Shown piece after piece: positions 5,607-13,732 of a DNA stretch of 15,343 nucleotides (position 1 is the first letter of the stretch; each line of letters starts with the position of its first letter). The stretch comes from an uncultured Porphyromonadaceae bacterium. Lineage in GTDB: Bacteria > Bacteroidota > Bacteroidia > Bacteroidales > Muribaculaceae. The notes under the pieces were generated by a model. That model saw only the letters and a program-made list of their open reading frames with translations. It was not told where the DNA came from and searched no databases. The stretch spans positions 1 through 15,343 of the forward strand of contig URZG01000023.1 in assembly GCA_900552325.1 (NCBI GenBank). Reading direction: 5' to 3'. A program made the position numbers and the translations under genes.

Positions 5607-8600
5607 TCACTTCACATTCACCTTGGCCACAACGGCGCCGGCTTTCACCACGTAAACTCCCGCGCCTACGGGAACCGTCACCTCACTGTCACGGGCTACG
5701 GCGGAATATACCGTCTTGCCGTCGGTGGCGGCAACGGTGATCTTCAATCCCTCGGCACCACGGACCACCACGGCCCCGCGGGCGCCGTAAACAACCGGCC
5801 CCGTGGCCTCCGCGGCATCTATTCCGGAAGTAGCCACACGCACCTCGTTGGAGCCGCACGACTCTCCGCGGTCATAGACCGCCGTCACACGGTAGGCGTT
5901 CTCGGCGTTGGGGCCGGTGAGGTCGGTGTACACCCGGCCCGACACAGGCGAGGCCGTCACGCGCTCGCCGTTGCGGTAAACGTTATACCCCTTCAGCTCG
6001 GGCATGATCGACTCGTCGGGTATGAACGTGAAATCGTCGAGCATCAGCATGAACGAAGCCGTGGCGCACGAACGCACCGCGAAGTAGGTAGTACCTTCCG
6101 GCACCTCGAACTCATAGAGAGTCCACGCTTCCGGCACCTGGGCCACGCTCTTCACCGCCGTGAACTCCGTCAGCTCCTTGCCGCCGAGCGAGTAAAGCAT
6201 CTCTATCTTCTCCGGATAATCCTCCTGATAGCTTCTGGCATAGAAGCTTATCTTCTGAGCCTCGCCCGAAAGCCGCGGCGAGATGGCCCAGTCGTTGGTA
6301 GTGAAATCCTGGTAGGAGAAGAGTGCCGCAAGGAAACGGTCGCCACTGTGCGCGGCGTAGGTGGAGTTGAACTGCGGGTAATCGTCGCCGGAGTCGAAAA
6401 CGAAGAACGACGCCGTGGTCACATTCGGCGTTATGCCGGGAATTTCCTGATTGGTGAAACCGCCCACCGTATGGCCGTCGGCGTCGACAAAGGTCCACCC
6501 CTCGTAGCTGTGGGCGAACGCCTCGCCGCCCTCGAACGATTCCGTCATCATCTCGTTCACACCCCCGCTGAGATCGGGAGCCGACCAGCTCAGGGCCGCG
6601 CCCTTTTCCTCGGAGAGTTTCCCCTCCAGGGCGGTGGGTTCGGGCAGACGCGACACCACGGGATGCACTTCGGCAACACCGGTAGTGTTGTTGGCCGGGT
6701 TGAGGTCATCGGCGTGCGACACCGTGGCGTGGAACTCCACCGCCTCCTCGGCCAGCGGGTGCATCGTGCGGACGAAAGTCACGGTAGCCATTCCGCCCGC
6801 GAGGAGCAACGGGCACTCCTCCTCGGCCACGGCCTCACCGTCGGCGTAGAGGGTCACCTTCCCGCCGGTCATGGAGTTCAGCCCCTCGTTTACCACCGTC
6901 ACATCCACGGTGAAATCCTGGCCGGCGTTCACGCGCTCGGGCACCGAGAGGCTCTGGGCCATCAGGTCGTTGTCGTAAAGCGGCCCTACCTTGATATTGT
7001 CCACCGCCAGGAGTCCGTAGGCATCGAGAGTACCGTGCAGAATCACCTGCACAACCTTTCCGGCATACCGGTCAAGGGGCACCGTCACGCGGTTCCACCC
7101 CGTCGAGCCCTCGTTGCTCACATTCTTTTTGGCGAGAGCGGGTTCTCCACCCGCCTCGCTGACGTATATGTCGAGTATGTTCGTGTCATCGTCGGCCACG
7201 GTGTACACCCACAGTGTCAGCGACGGGTTAGTCATCCCGGCCAGGGAGATCTTGCCGGTGATGAGGTCGGCCGATTCACCGATGTAGTTGCCGCTGAGGG
7301 CCGCGAAACCGTTGTCGCCGTCCTGTGCCGAAAGTATGGTCTGGTCGGGATATATATCCCAGAAAGCGCTGTCATCGCCGTCGGTGCCTAAGATATGGTT
7401 CACATCGCCATCGGCAAACGATTCCCACATACCCTGATAAGGGGTGCCGACGGCCAGAAGAGGCGTCATCGTGCCCTCGCTCTCACCCTCGTTGGTGTAG
7501 GCGAACACGCAGAACTGCACGAAATCCTGGTCACCCGGCGCCACCGCCTGGAGTGTGTATTCGGTGTCTCCGATACCCTCCACCATCGGGATGCGCTCGT
7601 AAGAGTCGGTGATGGCATAGACCGAGTAGGTTATCAGTGCCGACGATATGGGGTTACCCTTGTGGTCGACCGTCACGGCGTCCCAGCTCACCGTCACCTC
7701 GCCCGGTTTGGAGGGGTTCTCCACGAGCGCCACATTCTGCGGCGCACCCGGTATGTCAAGGCCGCAGAAAGCGTCGATCTTCGCGGTCTTCCCCCTGCCG
7801 GCGGCATTGTATGCCGTCACGGTGTAGTGATATGTACCTGTGGCCTCCAGCCGGTCGGTGAAGCTCCGGGCGCTGCCGGGCGCGGGCTGGCTGATGGTTT
7901 CCACCAGGTCGCCGTCGCGGGTGATCTCTATCTTCTCCAGAGCCGTCAGGGCATTTCCGTCGATACTCTTCGACGGGGCGTTGAAGTTCAGTGTCACCGT
8001 CAGGGCGCCGTTGGGATCGCCGTTGGCGCTCAGGCCGGTCACCACGTCGGGGGCGGCGTCCGCAACCCCCTCGCTGATGCTCAGGTCATCTATGTACAGC
8101 CCCAGTTTGTCGGCATCGGATATGCCGTGCACTCCTATATATATGTAGCCGTCAGCCGTGGCGCGCAGGGTGCCGGTCAGGGTAGCGGGCGCGTCGGCAG
8201 TGGTCTTAATATCGGTCGGGGCGATCACCGTTTCCGTCAGGGCGGCGGGATCGGCCGAAACGCCGTATTTCACCTCGAGCCGTTCGAAGTAGCGCGCACC
8301 CTTGGCCCACGCCTTCATCGAGACATCGTACGATTTCCCGGCCTCTACCTTCACTTTCGGCGTGATGAGCCAGTCGTCCATAGCCAGGCGGCTGTTGTAG
8401 CCGGCGAAGAGCGTGCCATCCTCGGCTTCCCAGGTTATACCGTCGTTGTTGGCGTCGGCCACGGTGTAGAGGTCGATGGCGTCGGCGCTACCGAAACTGT
8501 CGGCGAACGGAGGCACGATCGGACCGAGAACCACCGTGTTGGAAGGTACAGCCGGCGAGAACGACCCGCCGTAGTTGGCGGCCACCTGGTAGGTGTAGCG

Positions 8601-10217
8601 CTGCATACTCGCAGGTTCCGCTACCGTCTCGGAGGCGGCAAGTGCGTCCGTACCATATTCTATAATGTTGAAAGTCGGTGATTTGCGTGTCACCATATAC
8701 ACTATAGCGGCAGGGTCGACATATCCCCCGCTCATACCTTCGGTCACGGCGTCCCAGCTCACTTTCATCATTCCGTCCTCATAGACAAGGCGCACGTTGG
8801 CCGGCCCCTTGGGCTGGTCTATGCCGATATACGCCTCGGTCTTGGCAACGGGTGAGTTGCCGGTGGTGTTGGATACGGTCAGCTCGAAGAGATAGGTGGC
8901 GTCGGTCGGCAACGTCACGTCAACCGCCGTCTCGGCGCCGCACGTGGTGGTGCCGCTCCCTTTCTGCTCGCCGTTGACGGTCAGGACGTAGCGCAGCTGA
9001 CCGGTGGCCGCAGTGCCGTCGAAATGGGTCGTCGGCGCCGTAAAACGCACCTTGCCGCTCAGCGCTCCGTTCGGGAAGTCGAGACGCAGATCCGTCACCG
9101 CTGCCGGAGCCTTTGGCTCGGCAAGGGGCTTCCCTACCGCCAGTCCTACCATCTGGGCGTTACCCCAGAAATCGAGGATCTTCGTGGCCTGCCCCGTGGC
9201 GAGGTTCACCTCCGTGAGATAGCCGGTCTCGTCGGCCGGACTGACGCTCCAGTACATCTTCCCGCTCTCGGGGTCGATAGTGGCCCCGCTGTTATAGTAG
9301 GGCAGATGGCCGGTGGAGCCCACCGTGGTCGTGGCGCCCGTGGCGCGGTCCACTTTTAGCAGATACGACCCCACCGTGCGCGAATCCTCTTGGATCCCCT
9401 CGCGCTCCATCGTTATGGCATAGAGGTCGCCCCCGGCCGTGCTGGCCAGCGCGCACCAGTTGTTGTCGGTGATGGAACTGATGGGGGTGGTGTGGCCCCC
9501 CTCCTCGTCGTAGGTTATAGTGCCGAATACAAGGCCCGTCAGGGTCTCGTTGTAGAATATGCCGTAAATCTTCTGATCGGCAGGGCAGTAAGTGGTGGCC
9601 ACCGGTATGGTGCTGACCGAACCCGAGGCATGGTTGTAGACAACTTCGTAGGTGTCCATATCCACCCCCTTGTTCATCACGAACACCTCGCCCATGAACT
9701 GGTACACACCGGTGGAATAATACACGTTGTCCTTGATCACACCGCCGTAGGTGAACTCGTTGAGGGCGGTCGTCAGCCGTTCCGGCTCCTCCCCGCTCAC
9801 GCCGGGGATACGTGTCAGGAAGGTCTGGTCGGCATCCTGGTCGAATCCGTCCCAGTACTCCACATGGGCGTAGATCGGCGGCAGCTCTACCCCCTGCCCC
9901 GCGGCACCGGCAGCCGGTGTCCTCATAGCGCCCCGCTGCGATTGTGCCGCGAATGAAATGAGCGGTCTGTTACCCGTAGCCGCCTGTCGCAGCACACCGC
10001 GCGGCACGCCGTGGCGACGGTTCCGCTCCATCTGCCGGAGCAGCAGATTGGGCACACTCCCCGCGCTCTTGTCCTTCACTTTCAGTGCCGTCTCACGCGC
10101 GGCCCGGGCCACCGGCGACACCGCCTTGGTTCCATGTTCGGCAATCTGCCCCGAGGCTCCCAACGCAATCGCCGAAGCCCCCGCAAACGCCAGGAACCGG
10201 TTCCACAAATTTCTCAT
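5607..10217 (-). CDS. Large secreted adhesin-like protein: FN3 repeats, MAM/choice-of-anchor-J-like modules, T9SS-like C-terminal domain
   Basis: 1536 residues from the ATG at 10217. That start gives a clean signal peptide (MRNLWNRFLAFAGASAIALG); the frame is open to 10334, but the promoter -7 box lies at 10323-10330, which rules out starts upstream of it. In order: a low-complexity linker (about 30-110); a beta-propeller-like region (about 115-365, with LLKVDRATGATTTVGSTG); fibronectin-type repeats (about 370-560); a MAM/anchor-J-like module (about 570-712, DDWLITPKV to LYIDDLSISEG); two more fibronectin-type repeats; a second module (about 932-1075, ending AVDNIKVGP); a CARDB-like module (about 1086-1185); a third module (about 1226-1395, NDWAISPRL to LDDFTFIP); a last FN3-like repeat; and a C-terminal domain (about 1472-1536) ending GVYVVKAGAVVAKVNVK, like type-A sorting domains of type IX secretion. 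It is probably surface-exposed, binding protein or glycan. Residues 84-93 are encoded by a dispersed repeat. No catalytic site is recognised. Confidence 0.85.
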   Translation of the reverse strand: MRNLWNRFLAFAGASAIALGASGQIAEHGTKAVSPVARAARETALKVKDKSAGSVPNLLLRQMERNRRHGVPRGVLRQAATGNRPLISFAAQSQRGAMRTPAAGAAGQGVELPPIYAHVEYWDGFDQDADQTFLTRIPGVSGEEPERLTTALNEFTYGGVIKDNVYYSTGVYQFMGEVFVMNKGVDMDTYEVVYNHASGSVSTIPVATTYCPADQKIYGIFYNETLTGLVFGTITYDEEGGHTTPISSITDNNWCALASTAGGDLYAITMEREGIQEDSRTVGSYLLKVDRATGATTTVGSTGHLPYYNSGATIDPESGKMYWSVSPADETGYLTEVNLATGQATKILDFWGNAQMVGLAVGKPLAEPKAPAAVTDLRLDFPNGALSGKVRFTAPTTHFDGTAATGQLRYVLTVNGEQKGSGTTTCGAETAVDVTLPTDATYLFELTVSNTTGNSPVAKTEAYIGIDQPKGPANVRLVYEDGMMKVSWDAVTEGMSGGYVDPAAIVYMVTRKSPTFNIIEYGTDALAASETVAEPASMQRYTYQVAANYGGSFSPAVPSNTVVLGPIVPPFADSFGSADAIDLYTVADANNDGITWEAEDGTLFAGYNSRLAMDDWLITPKVKVEAGKSYDVSMKAWAKGARYFERLEVKYGVSADPAALTETVIAPTDIKTTADAPATLTGTLRATADGYIYIGVHGISDADKLGLYIDDLSISEGVADAAPDVVTGLSANGDPNGALTVTLNFNAPSKSIDGNALTALEKIEITRDGDLVETISQPAPGSARSFTDRLEATGTYHYTVTAYNAAGRGKTAKIDAFCGLDIPGAPQNVALVENPSKPGEVTVSWDAVTVDHKGNPISSALITYSVYAITDSYERIPMVEGIGDTEYTLQAVAPGDQDFVQFCVFAYTNEGESEGTMTPLLAVGTPYQGMWESFADGDVNHILGTDGDDSAFWDIYPDQTILSAQDGDNGFAALSGNYIGESADLITGKISLAGMTNPSLTLWVYTVADDDTNILDIYVSEAGGEPALAKKNVSNEGSTGWNRVTVPLDRYAGKVVQVILHGTLDAYGLLAVDNIKVGPLYDNDLMAQSLSVPERVNAGQDFTVDVTVVNEGLNSMTGGKVTLYADGEAVAEEECPLLLAGGMATVTFVRTMHPLAEEAVEFHATVSHADDLNPANNTTGVAEVHPVVSRLPEPTALEGKLSEEKGAALSWSAPDLSGGVNEMMTESFEGGEAFAHSYEGWTFVDADGHTVGGFTNQEIPGITPNVTTASFFVFDSGDDYPQFNSTYAAHSGDRFLAALFSYQDFTTNDWAISPRLSGEAQKISFYARSYQEDYPEKIEMLYSLGGKELTEFTAVKSVAQVPEAWTLYEFEVPEGTTYFAVRSCATASFMLMLDDFTFIPDESIMPELKGYNVYRNGERVTASPVSGRVYTDLTGPNAENAYRVTAVYDRGESCGSNEVRVATSGIDAAEATGPVVYGARGAVVVRGAEGLKITVAATDGKTVYSAVARDSEVTVPVGAGVYVVKAGAVVAKVNVK
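9941..9967 (+). repeat. 27-base dispersed repeat, copy 2 (inside the adhesin gene)
   Basis: Identical to 5178-5204 and 10387-10413. On the minus strand it is read in frame as RPLISFAAQ (about residues 84-93) in the linker between the signal peptide and the first folded region, where an insertion would be tolerated. Confidence 0.85.
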
Positions 10218-10322
10218 ACTATCTGATTGGTAATATCTGGATGATTCATGCCTGTTGCCGCACAACAGCGGCCTCGCCGGCGGCATAACCGCTGCATAAA
10301 ATCCGCATAATCGTGCTGTCAG

Positions 10323-10354
10323 CAAATTTAGCACAATCTTTCCATATCACCAAA
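10323..10354 (-). promoter_or_regulatory. Promoter of the large adhesin gene
   Basis: On the minus strand TTTG (10354-10351), a 20-base spacer, then TAAATTTG (10330-10323). The predicted leader is about 100 bases with a GC-rich foldable part (CAGCGG and CCGCTG arms within about 10250-10290). This placement decides the start codon at 10217. Confidence 0.7.
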
Positions 10355-10386
10355 AAATCCCCGCTTTTTGCAGAAATTTGCCACCC

Positions 10387-10413
10387 ATTGTGCCGCGAAT
10401 GAAATGAGCGGTC
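10387..10413 (+). repeat. 27-base dispersed repeat, copy 3
   Basis: Identical to the copies at 5178 and 9941; shares 30 bases with copy 1 (three extra C at the left). It lies 9 bases past the stop of the GDP-fucose synthase gene, between it and the adhesin promoter. No separate T-tract terminator is evident here. Confidence 0.85.
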
Positions 10414-10422
10414 CCGTCATAG

Positions 10423-11358
10423 CTAAAAAGCCCGTGAAAGGAAGTCCTGATAAGCCAGCCTCAGCCCCTCCGGCAGCTCCGTGCTGTACCGCCACCCCAT
10501 TGCAGCAGCCTTGCTCACATCCAGCAGCTTGCGCGGAGTGCCGTTAGGCATCGACTCATCCCACAGGATGCGCCCGCTGAAACCCACAGTCTCAGCCACC
10601 AGTTCCGTAAGCTCCTTGATGGTAAGCTCCTTGCCCGAACCGGCGTTGACTGTCTCCTCCCCCGAATAATTATTCATCAGGAACACGCACAGATCGGCCA
10701 GGTCATCAACATACAGGAACTCGCGCAGCGGCGACCCGTCGCCCCAGCACGTAACCTCTTCGGCCCCCGATTCCTTCGCCTCATGGAACCGCTGGATCAG
10801 CGCCGGCACCACATGCGAGTTGCGGGGATGGTAGTTGTCGTTCGGGCCGTAGAGATTCGTCGGCATCACCGAAATGAAATCCGCCCCATACTGCCTGCGA
10901 AGATAGCTGCAGTAGCGCAGACCCGAAATCTTGGCCAGCGCATACGCCTCGTTGGTCTGCTCCAGCGACGAAGTCAGCAGACAGTCCTCCTTCATCGGCT
11001 GCGGAGCCATACGCGGGTAGATGCACGACGACCCTAAGAACTCCAGCTTCTTGCACCCGTTGCGCCACGCCGAGTGGATCACATTCATCTCCAGCATCAT
11101 GTTCTCGTACATGAAGTCAGCCGGAGCCGTGCGGTTGGCCTCTATGCCCCCCACACGCGCTGCCGCCAGAAACACATACTCCGGCTTCTCCTCAGCGAAG
11201 AAAGCCTCCACCTCATCCTGCCGCGTAAGGTCAAGCTCCGCATGAGTGCGCGTGATGATATTTTCGTAGCCCTGCTTGCGCAGCGCCCTGATTATCGCCG
11301 AACCCACCATACCGCGGTGGCCGGCCACATATATTTTTGCGTTCTTTTCCATATTCAT
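10423..11358 (-). CDS. fcl: GDP-L-fucose synthase (GDP-4-keto-6-deoxymannose 3,5-epimerase/4-reductase)
   Basis: An NADP-dependent bifunctional enzyme that makes GDP-L-fucose in the cytoplasm for fucosylated surface glycans. At 311 residues it has the family's usual length. The Rossmann motif GHRGMVG is at 13-19. The catalytic set matches the E. coli enzyme with a constant offset of three: Ser110 (GSSCIYP), Cys112, Tyr139 and Lys143 (YALAK), His182 (NSH). MPTNLYGPNDNYHP is the strongly conserved family signature. The start could be Met1 (11358) or Met3 (11352). The partner GDP-mannose 4,6-dehydratase gene is not in this window, and the neighbours are not sugar genes, so it is either an orphan copy or lies apart from gmd. 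The 82-base gap to the upstream lipid kinase gene holds a REP-like element. No convincing promoter is seen. Confidence 0.96.
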   Translation of the reverse strand: MNMEKNAKIYVAGHRGMVGSAIIRALRKQGYENIITRTHAELDLTRQDEVEAFFAEEKPEYVFLAAARVGGIEANRTAPADFMYENMMLEMNVIHSAWRNGCKKLEFLGSSCIYPRMAPQPMKEDCLLTSSLEQTNEAYALAKISGLRYCSYLRRQYGADFISVMPTNLYGPNDNYHPRNSHVVPALIQRFHEAKESGAEEVTCWGDGSPLREFLYVDDLADLCVFLMNNYSGEETVNAGSGKELTIKELTELVAETVGFSGRILWDESMPNGTPRKLLDVSKAAAMGWRYSTELPEGLRLAYQDFLSRAF

Positions 11359-11390
11359 TTCAAATTATAGTTTCAATACCCCGCCCCGTT

Positions 11391-11424
11391 GTAGGGACGC
11401 TCCGTGGAGCGTCCGCCCATCCGG
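11391..11424 (+). repeat. REP-like GTAG hairpin element, copy B
   Basis: GTAG is followed by the 8-bp perfect stem GGACGCTC and GAGCGTCC with loop CGTG, then GCCCATCCGG. It has the same architecture and flanks as 5097-5129 but a different, fully compensated stem. It lies between the lipid kinase stop and the fcl start. Confidence 0.65.
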
Positions 11425-11440
11425 ATGGCTCCGGGCGTTG

Positions 11441-12481
11441 TCAGAATTCGTCATCTGCCGACAGATGCGAAAGTATATGCCTCGAGAACAGATGGTGCAG
11501 CCCGAGCCGCGCGTCGCGGAGCATCTCCTTCATCGGCGTGATGATAGGCTTGAAATCCCCACGGTTGTCGGGAGTGAAGATCTTCAGCTGGCCGCGGCGG
11601 CATTTGATGTCGAGGATAGAGTCCAGGATAATAGGCTCCCCGTCGATATGCGCCTCACCCTCCTGCGAGCGGTAGATCACCACAGCCGGGGCGCGGAAAG
11701 AATGTACCATCGTGTTCTTGTTGATATATCCCGTGAAGATATCCATTCCCATCACAGCCGTATCTATCGGCGTGCCAGAGTGTACTATGGTGATATCCAG
11801 AAGCCCGTCCGTGATCGAGGCATGAGGCGCGATGTAGGCGTTGTTGCCGTACTGCGAGGCATTGCAAACCGCGATCAGGAACGCCTTCTCGGTCAGAATC
11901 TTGCCGTTGGCCGAAACCGTGTACACCTGCGGGCGGTACTGCACGTACTCCGAGATCGAAGCCGCCGCGTAGCTCAGCAGGCCGCGGCGTTTCCGACGAG
12001 CGAACCGGTGCGTCACCGCCGCGTCGAATCCCAGACCGAACGTACAGAAAAAAGGATTGCCGTTAACGCTCCCGTAGTCCGACGCCACTATATTGTCGGC
12101 CGACACCACATCCAGCGCAAGAGGTATATCCATCGGGATGCCCAGATGGCGCGCCAGACCGTTGCCCGATCCCGCCGGCAGGATGCCGAGAGCCGTATCC
12201 GACCCCAGCAGTCCCCGTGCCGTCTCGTTCACCGTCCCGTCGCCACCGCAGGCCAGAACCCCGTAATACCCCTCCGTGGCAGCCTCCTGCGCCAGACGCG
12301 TGGCATCACCGCGCGCGCCGGTGACACGCACATCCACATCAAGTGACAGCGCTCCCATACGCTCGCGAACCATGTCGGCCACACCCTTCTTGCTGCCGGT
12401 GCCCGAAATAGGATTGATTATCAACATCAGACGGCCGGCGCCGCGCGCCTCCGTCCCGGGGTCATTGCTCTGCATCGTCAT
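11441..12481 (-). CDS. YegS/BmrU-type lipid kinase (diacylglycerol kinase catalytic domain)
   Basis: Phosphorylates a lipid alcohol (diacylglycerol, sphingoid base or similar) with ATP at the cytoplasmic membrane face. Motifs: NPISGTGSKK near residue 23 (nucleotide-binding loop), GGDGTVNE at about 79-86 (the family's key ATP-binding signature), LPAGSGNGLARHLGIP at about 101-116, and GLGFDAAVT further on. The C-terminal half is the usual beta-rich domain of the family. The frame is open to 12565, but a good promoter sits at 12530-12561, so translation starts at the ATG at 12481 or the next one at 12475. That gives about 346 residues, slightly longer than the typical 300 or so. Bacteroidales make sphingolipids, so a sphingoid substrate is possible, but the sequence does not settle this. 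A regulator of phospholipid turnover is the alternative. Confidence 0.88.
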   Translation of the reverse strand: MTMQSNDPGTEARGAGRLMLIINPISGTGSKKGVADMVRERMGALSLDVDVRVTGARGDATRLAQEAATEGYYGVLACGGDGTVNETARGLLGSDTALGILPAGSGNGLARHLGIPMDIPLALDVVSADNIVASDYGSVNGNPFFCTFGLGFDAAVTHRFARRKRRGLLSYAAASISEYVQYRPQVYTVSANGKILTEKAFLIAVCNASQYGNNAYIAPHASITDGLLDITIVHSGTPIDTAVMGMDIFTGYINKNTMVHSFRAPAVVIYRSQEGEAHIDGEPIILDSILDIKCRRGQLKIFTPDNRGDFKPIITPMKEMLRDARLGLHHLFSRHILSHLSADDEF

Positions 12482-12529
12482 ATCGGCCCGCGCGCAGGGG
12501 TGGTGCGTCTGCCGATGCGCGGGTATCTG

Positions 12530-12561
12530 CAAAGTTACGAAATAGAGTCCGAACAGGCAAA
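12530..12561 (-). promoter_or_regulatory. Promoter of the lipid kinase gene
   Basis: On the minus strand TTTG (12561-12558), a 20-base spacer, then TAACTTTG (12537-12530), the same -7 sequence as at the tRNA-Ala promoter. It gives a leader of about 45 bases and excludes the longer reading-frame start at 12565. Confidence 0.72.
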
Positions 12562-12586
12562 TCATTCCTCACCTGCTCGACACCGT

Positions 12587-12883
12587 TCAGTCATCGTCGT
12601 GGTGATGATGCTTGTAATGCTTCCGGCGCTCCTTCTCCATCTTTTTCTGGTGCTTCTTGTAGGCCTTGTAGCGCTTCTTCTGTTCCTTGCGGTATTTCTT
12701 GTAATCCTTGTGGTGGTGGTGCGGGCCGTCATAGTCATCGAAATCATAGCCGAAACTGTGCTCCACACCGCCGTAGGTATGTATAGTGCCGCATCCGGCG
12801 GTCACTCCTCCCAGCAGACCGGCAAGCGCCACACACAGCAGCCACCCCGTGGCCCTGTGCTGCAATCGGTCAAATATCTTCAT
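12587..12883 (-). CDS. Small His/Lys-rich lipoprotein
   Basis: 98 residues. An N-terminal hydrophobic signal ends in a lipobox (GVTAGC, Cys31). The mature part is about 68 residues: a short Gly/Tyr/Asp stretch (YDFDDYDGP), a first His cluster HHHH (55-58), a strongly basic helix-prone segment of Lys, Arg, Tyr and Glu (59-90), and a second His cluster HHHHDDD (92-98) at the very end. The two His clusters with adjacent Asp suggest metal binding (zinc, nickel or copper) at the periplasmic or cell-surface side, and the basic middle could contact nucleic acid, LPS or peptidoglycan; both are inference. The family is not recognised. The lipid kinase promoter begins 26 bases after its stop. No clear promoter of its own is seen, and no terminator. 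Confidence 0.75.
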   Translation of the reverse strand: MKIFDRLQHRATGWLLCVALAGLLGGVTAGCGTIHTYGGVEHSFGYDFDDYDGPHHHHKDYKKYRKEQKKRYKAYKKHQKKMEKERRKHYKHHHHDDD

Positions 12884-13042
12884 AATGGTATATGGATAAG
12901 GGTTGTCTGTTGAAAACGTGTCGGGTCTCTTCTATATTTACGCCCCTCCCCCCGCTTTTGTTCATCGCAGCCCACATACAAGAAAAATACTCGCCGTTTA
13001 ATCCTTTTTTATCGCCCCGATATGATTTTTTCTCTTTTTTTC

Positions 13043-13073
13043 TTGTTTTAGCGAACAACATTCACTATTTTTG
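13043..13073 (+). promoter_or_regulatory. Promoter of the DJ-1/PfpI gene
   Basis: TATTTTTG (13066-13073) matches TAnnTTTG. TTG (13043-13045, within CTTG) lies 20 bases upstream. The leader is about 45 bases. Confidence 0.6.
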
Positions 13074-13125
13074 CGTTACCATCAAAAAATAACCGAGTCC
13101 ATAACCTGATCATTTCATTCCTGAC

Positions 13126-13698
13126 ATGAACACTTCCTACATTTTCCTTGCTGACGGTTTTGAAGAAATTGAGGCGCTCACCGTCATCGATGTTTTACGG
13201 CGCGCCGGCATGGATATCAAATCTGTTTCTATCACTGACTCCCACACCGTCACAGGCGCTCACGGAATCCCAGTGAAAGCCGACGTGCTATACGACAAGA
13301 CCGACTTCATCACCCCCGAGTGGCTCATAATCCCCGGCGGTATGCCCGGCGCCGAGAACCTCTCCCGCTTCGCGCCACTCAACACGCTGCTCATGGCGCA
13401 GGCTCAGAACGGAAAGATCGCCGCCATCTGCGCCGCTCCAGCCGTCGTTCTCGGCCCCCTCGGAATACTCGACGGCAAGGAAGCCACATGTTATCCCGGC
13501 TTCGAGAAACAGCTCCCCAACGCCACACTCCGCGACACCCCAGTAGTGGCCCTCGACCGCGTCATCACCGCCAACGGCCCCTCCGCCGCAATGCGCTTCG
13601 CGCTCGCCATCGTTGCCAACTCGATGGGCGAGAACATCGCACAGGAAGTTGGCTCAGGGATGCTTTTCTACCCCCGCTCGATGAATTTCTACTTCTGA
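13126..13698 (+). CDS. DJ-1/PfpI family protein (YajL/ThiJ-like)
   Basis: 190 residues, the full length of a single-domain DJ-1 protein. The nucleophile-elbow Cys is Cys102 in IAAICAAPAVVLGPLGIL. The partner acidic residue that tunes its pKa is in FEEIEALTVIDVLRRAGM (Glu16, aligned to Glu18 of human DJ-1). GGMPGAENL and TCYPGFE are family landmarks. It is closest in style to bacterial YajL/ThiJ proteins, which are linked to oxidative-stress protection and to disputed deglycase or glyoxalase activity; it is not thiamine biosynthesis despite the old name. It is cytoplasmic, with no signal peptide. It is a single-gene unit with its own promoter and terminator, divergent from the small lipoprotein gene across a 242-base gap in which I see only this promoter and T-rich sequence. 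Confidence 0.93.
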   Translation: MNTSYIFLADGFEEIEALTVIDVLRRAGMDIKSVSITDSHTVTGAHGIPVKADVLYDKTDFITPEWLIIPGGMPGAENLSRFAPLNTLLMAQAQNGKIAAICAAPAVVLGPLGILDGKEATCYPGFEKQLPNATLRDTPVVALDRVITANGPSAAMRFALAIVANSMGENIAQEVGSGMLFYPRSMNFYF

Positions 13699-13724
13699 TT
13701 CTAACACCATATACGATTTTTTCG

Positions 13725-13732
13725 TAATTTTG
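13725..13732 (+). promoter_or_regulatory. Possible -7 element for the C69 dipeptidase
   Basis: TAATTTTG matches TAnnTTTG, but there is no TTTG box at the right distance. It directly abuts the upstream terminator stem, so a transcript starting here would begin inside that hairpin. Confidence 0.3.

Noticed and set aside
7395..8681. 428-codon plus-strand open frame opposite the adhesin gene
   Set aside because: It is a shadow of the GC-rich minus-strand gene: the protein is rich in His, Arg, Gly and Val with no domain, signal or promoter.
10218..10334. Longer start for the adhesin at 10334
   Set aside because: It lies upstream of the -7 box, and the extension would bury the signal peptide at residue 40.
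12482..12565. Longer start for the lipid kinase at 12565
   Set aside because: It overlaps the -33 box of a good promoter and adds a non-homologous segment before the NPISGTG motif.
12870..13061. 63-codon minus-strand frame overlapping the small lipoprotein start
   Set aside because: No signal, domain or start context; it lies across the divergent intergenic region.
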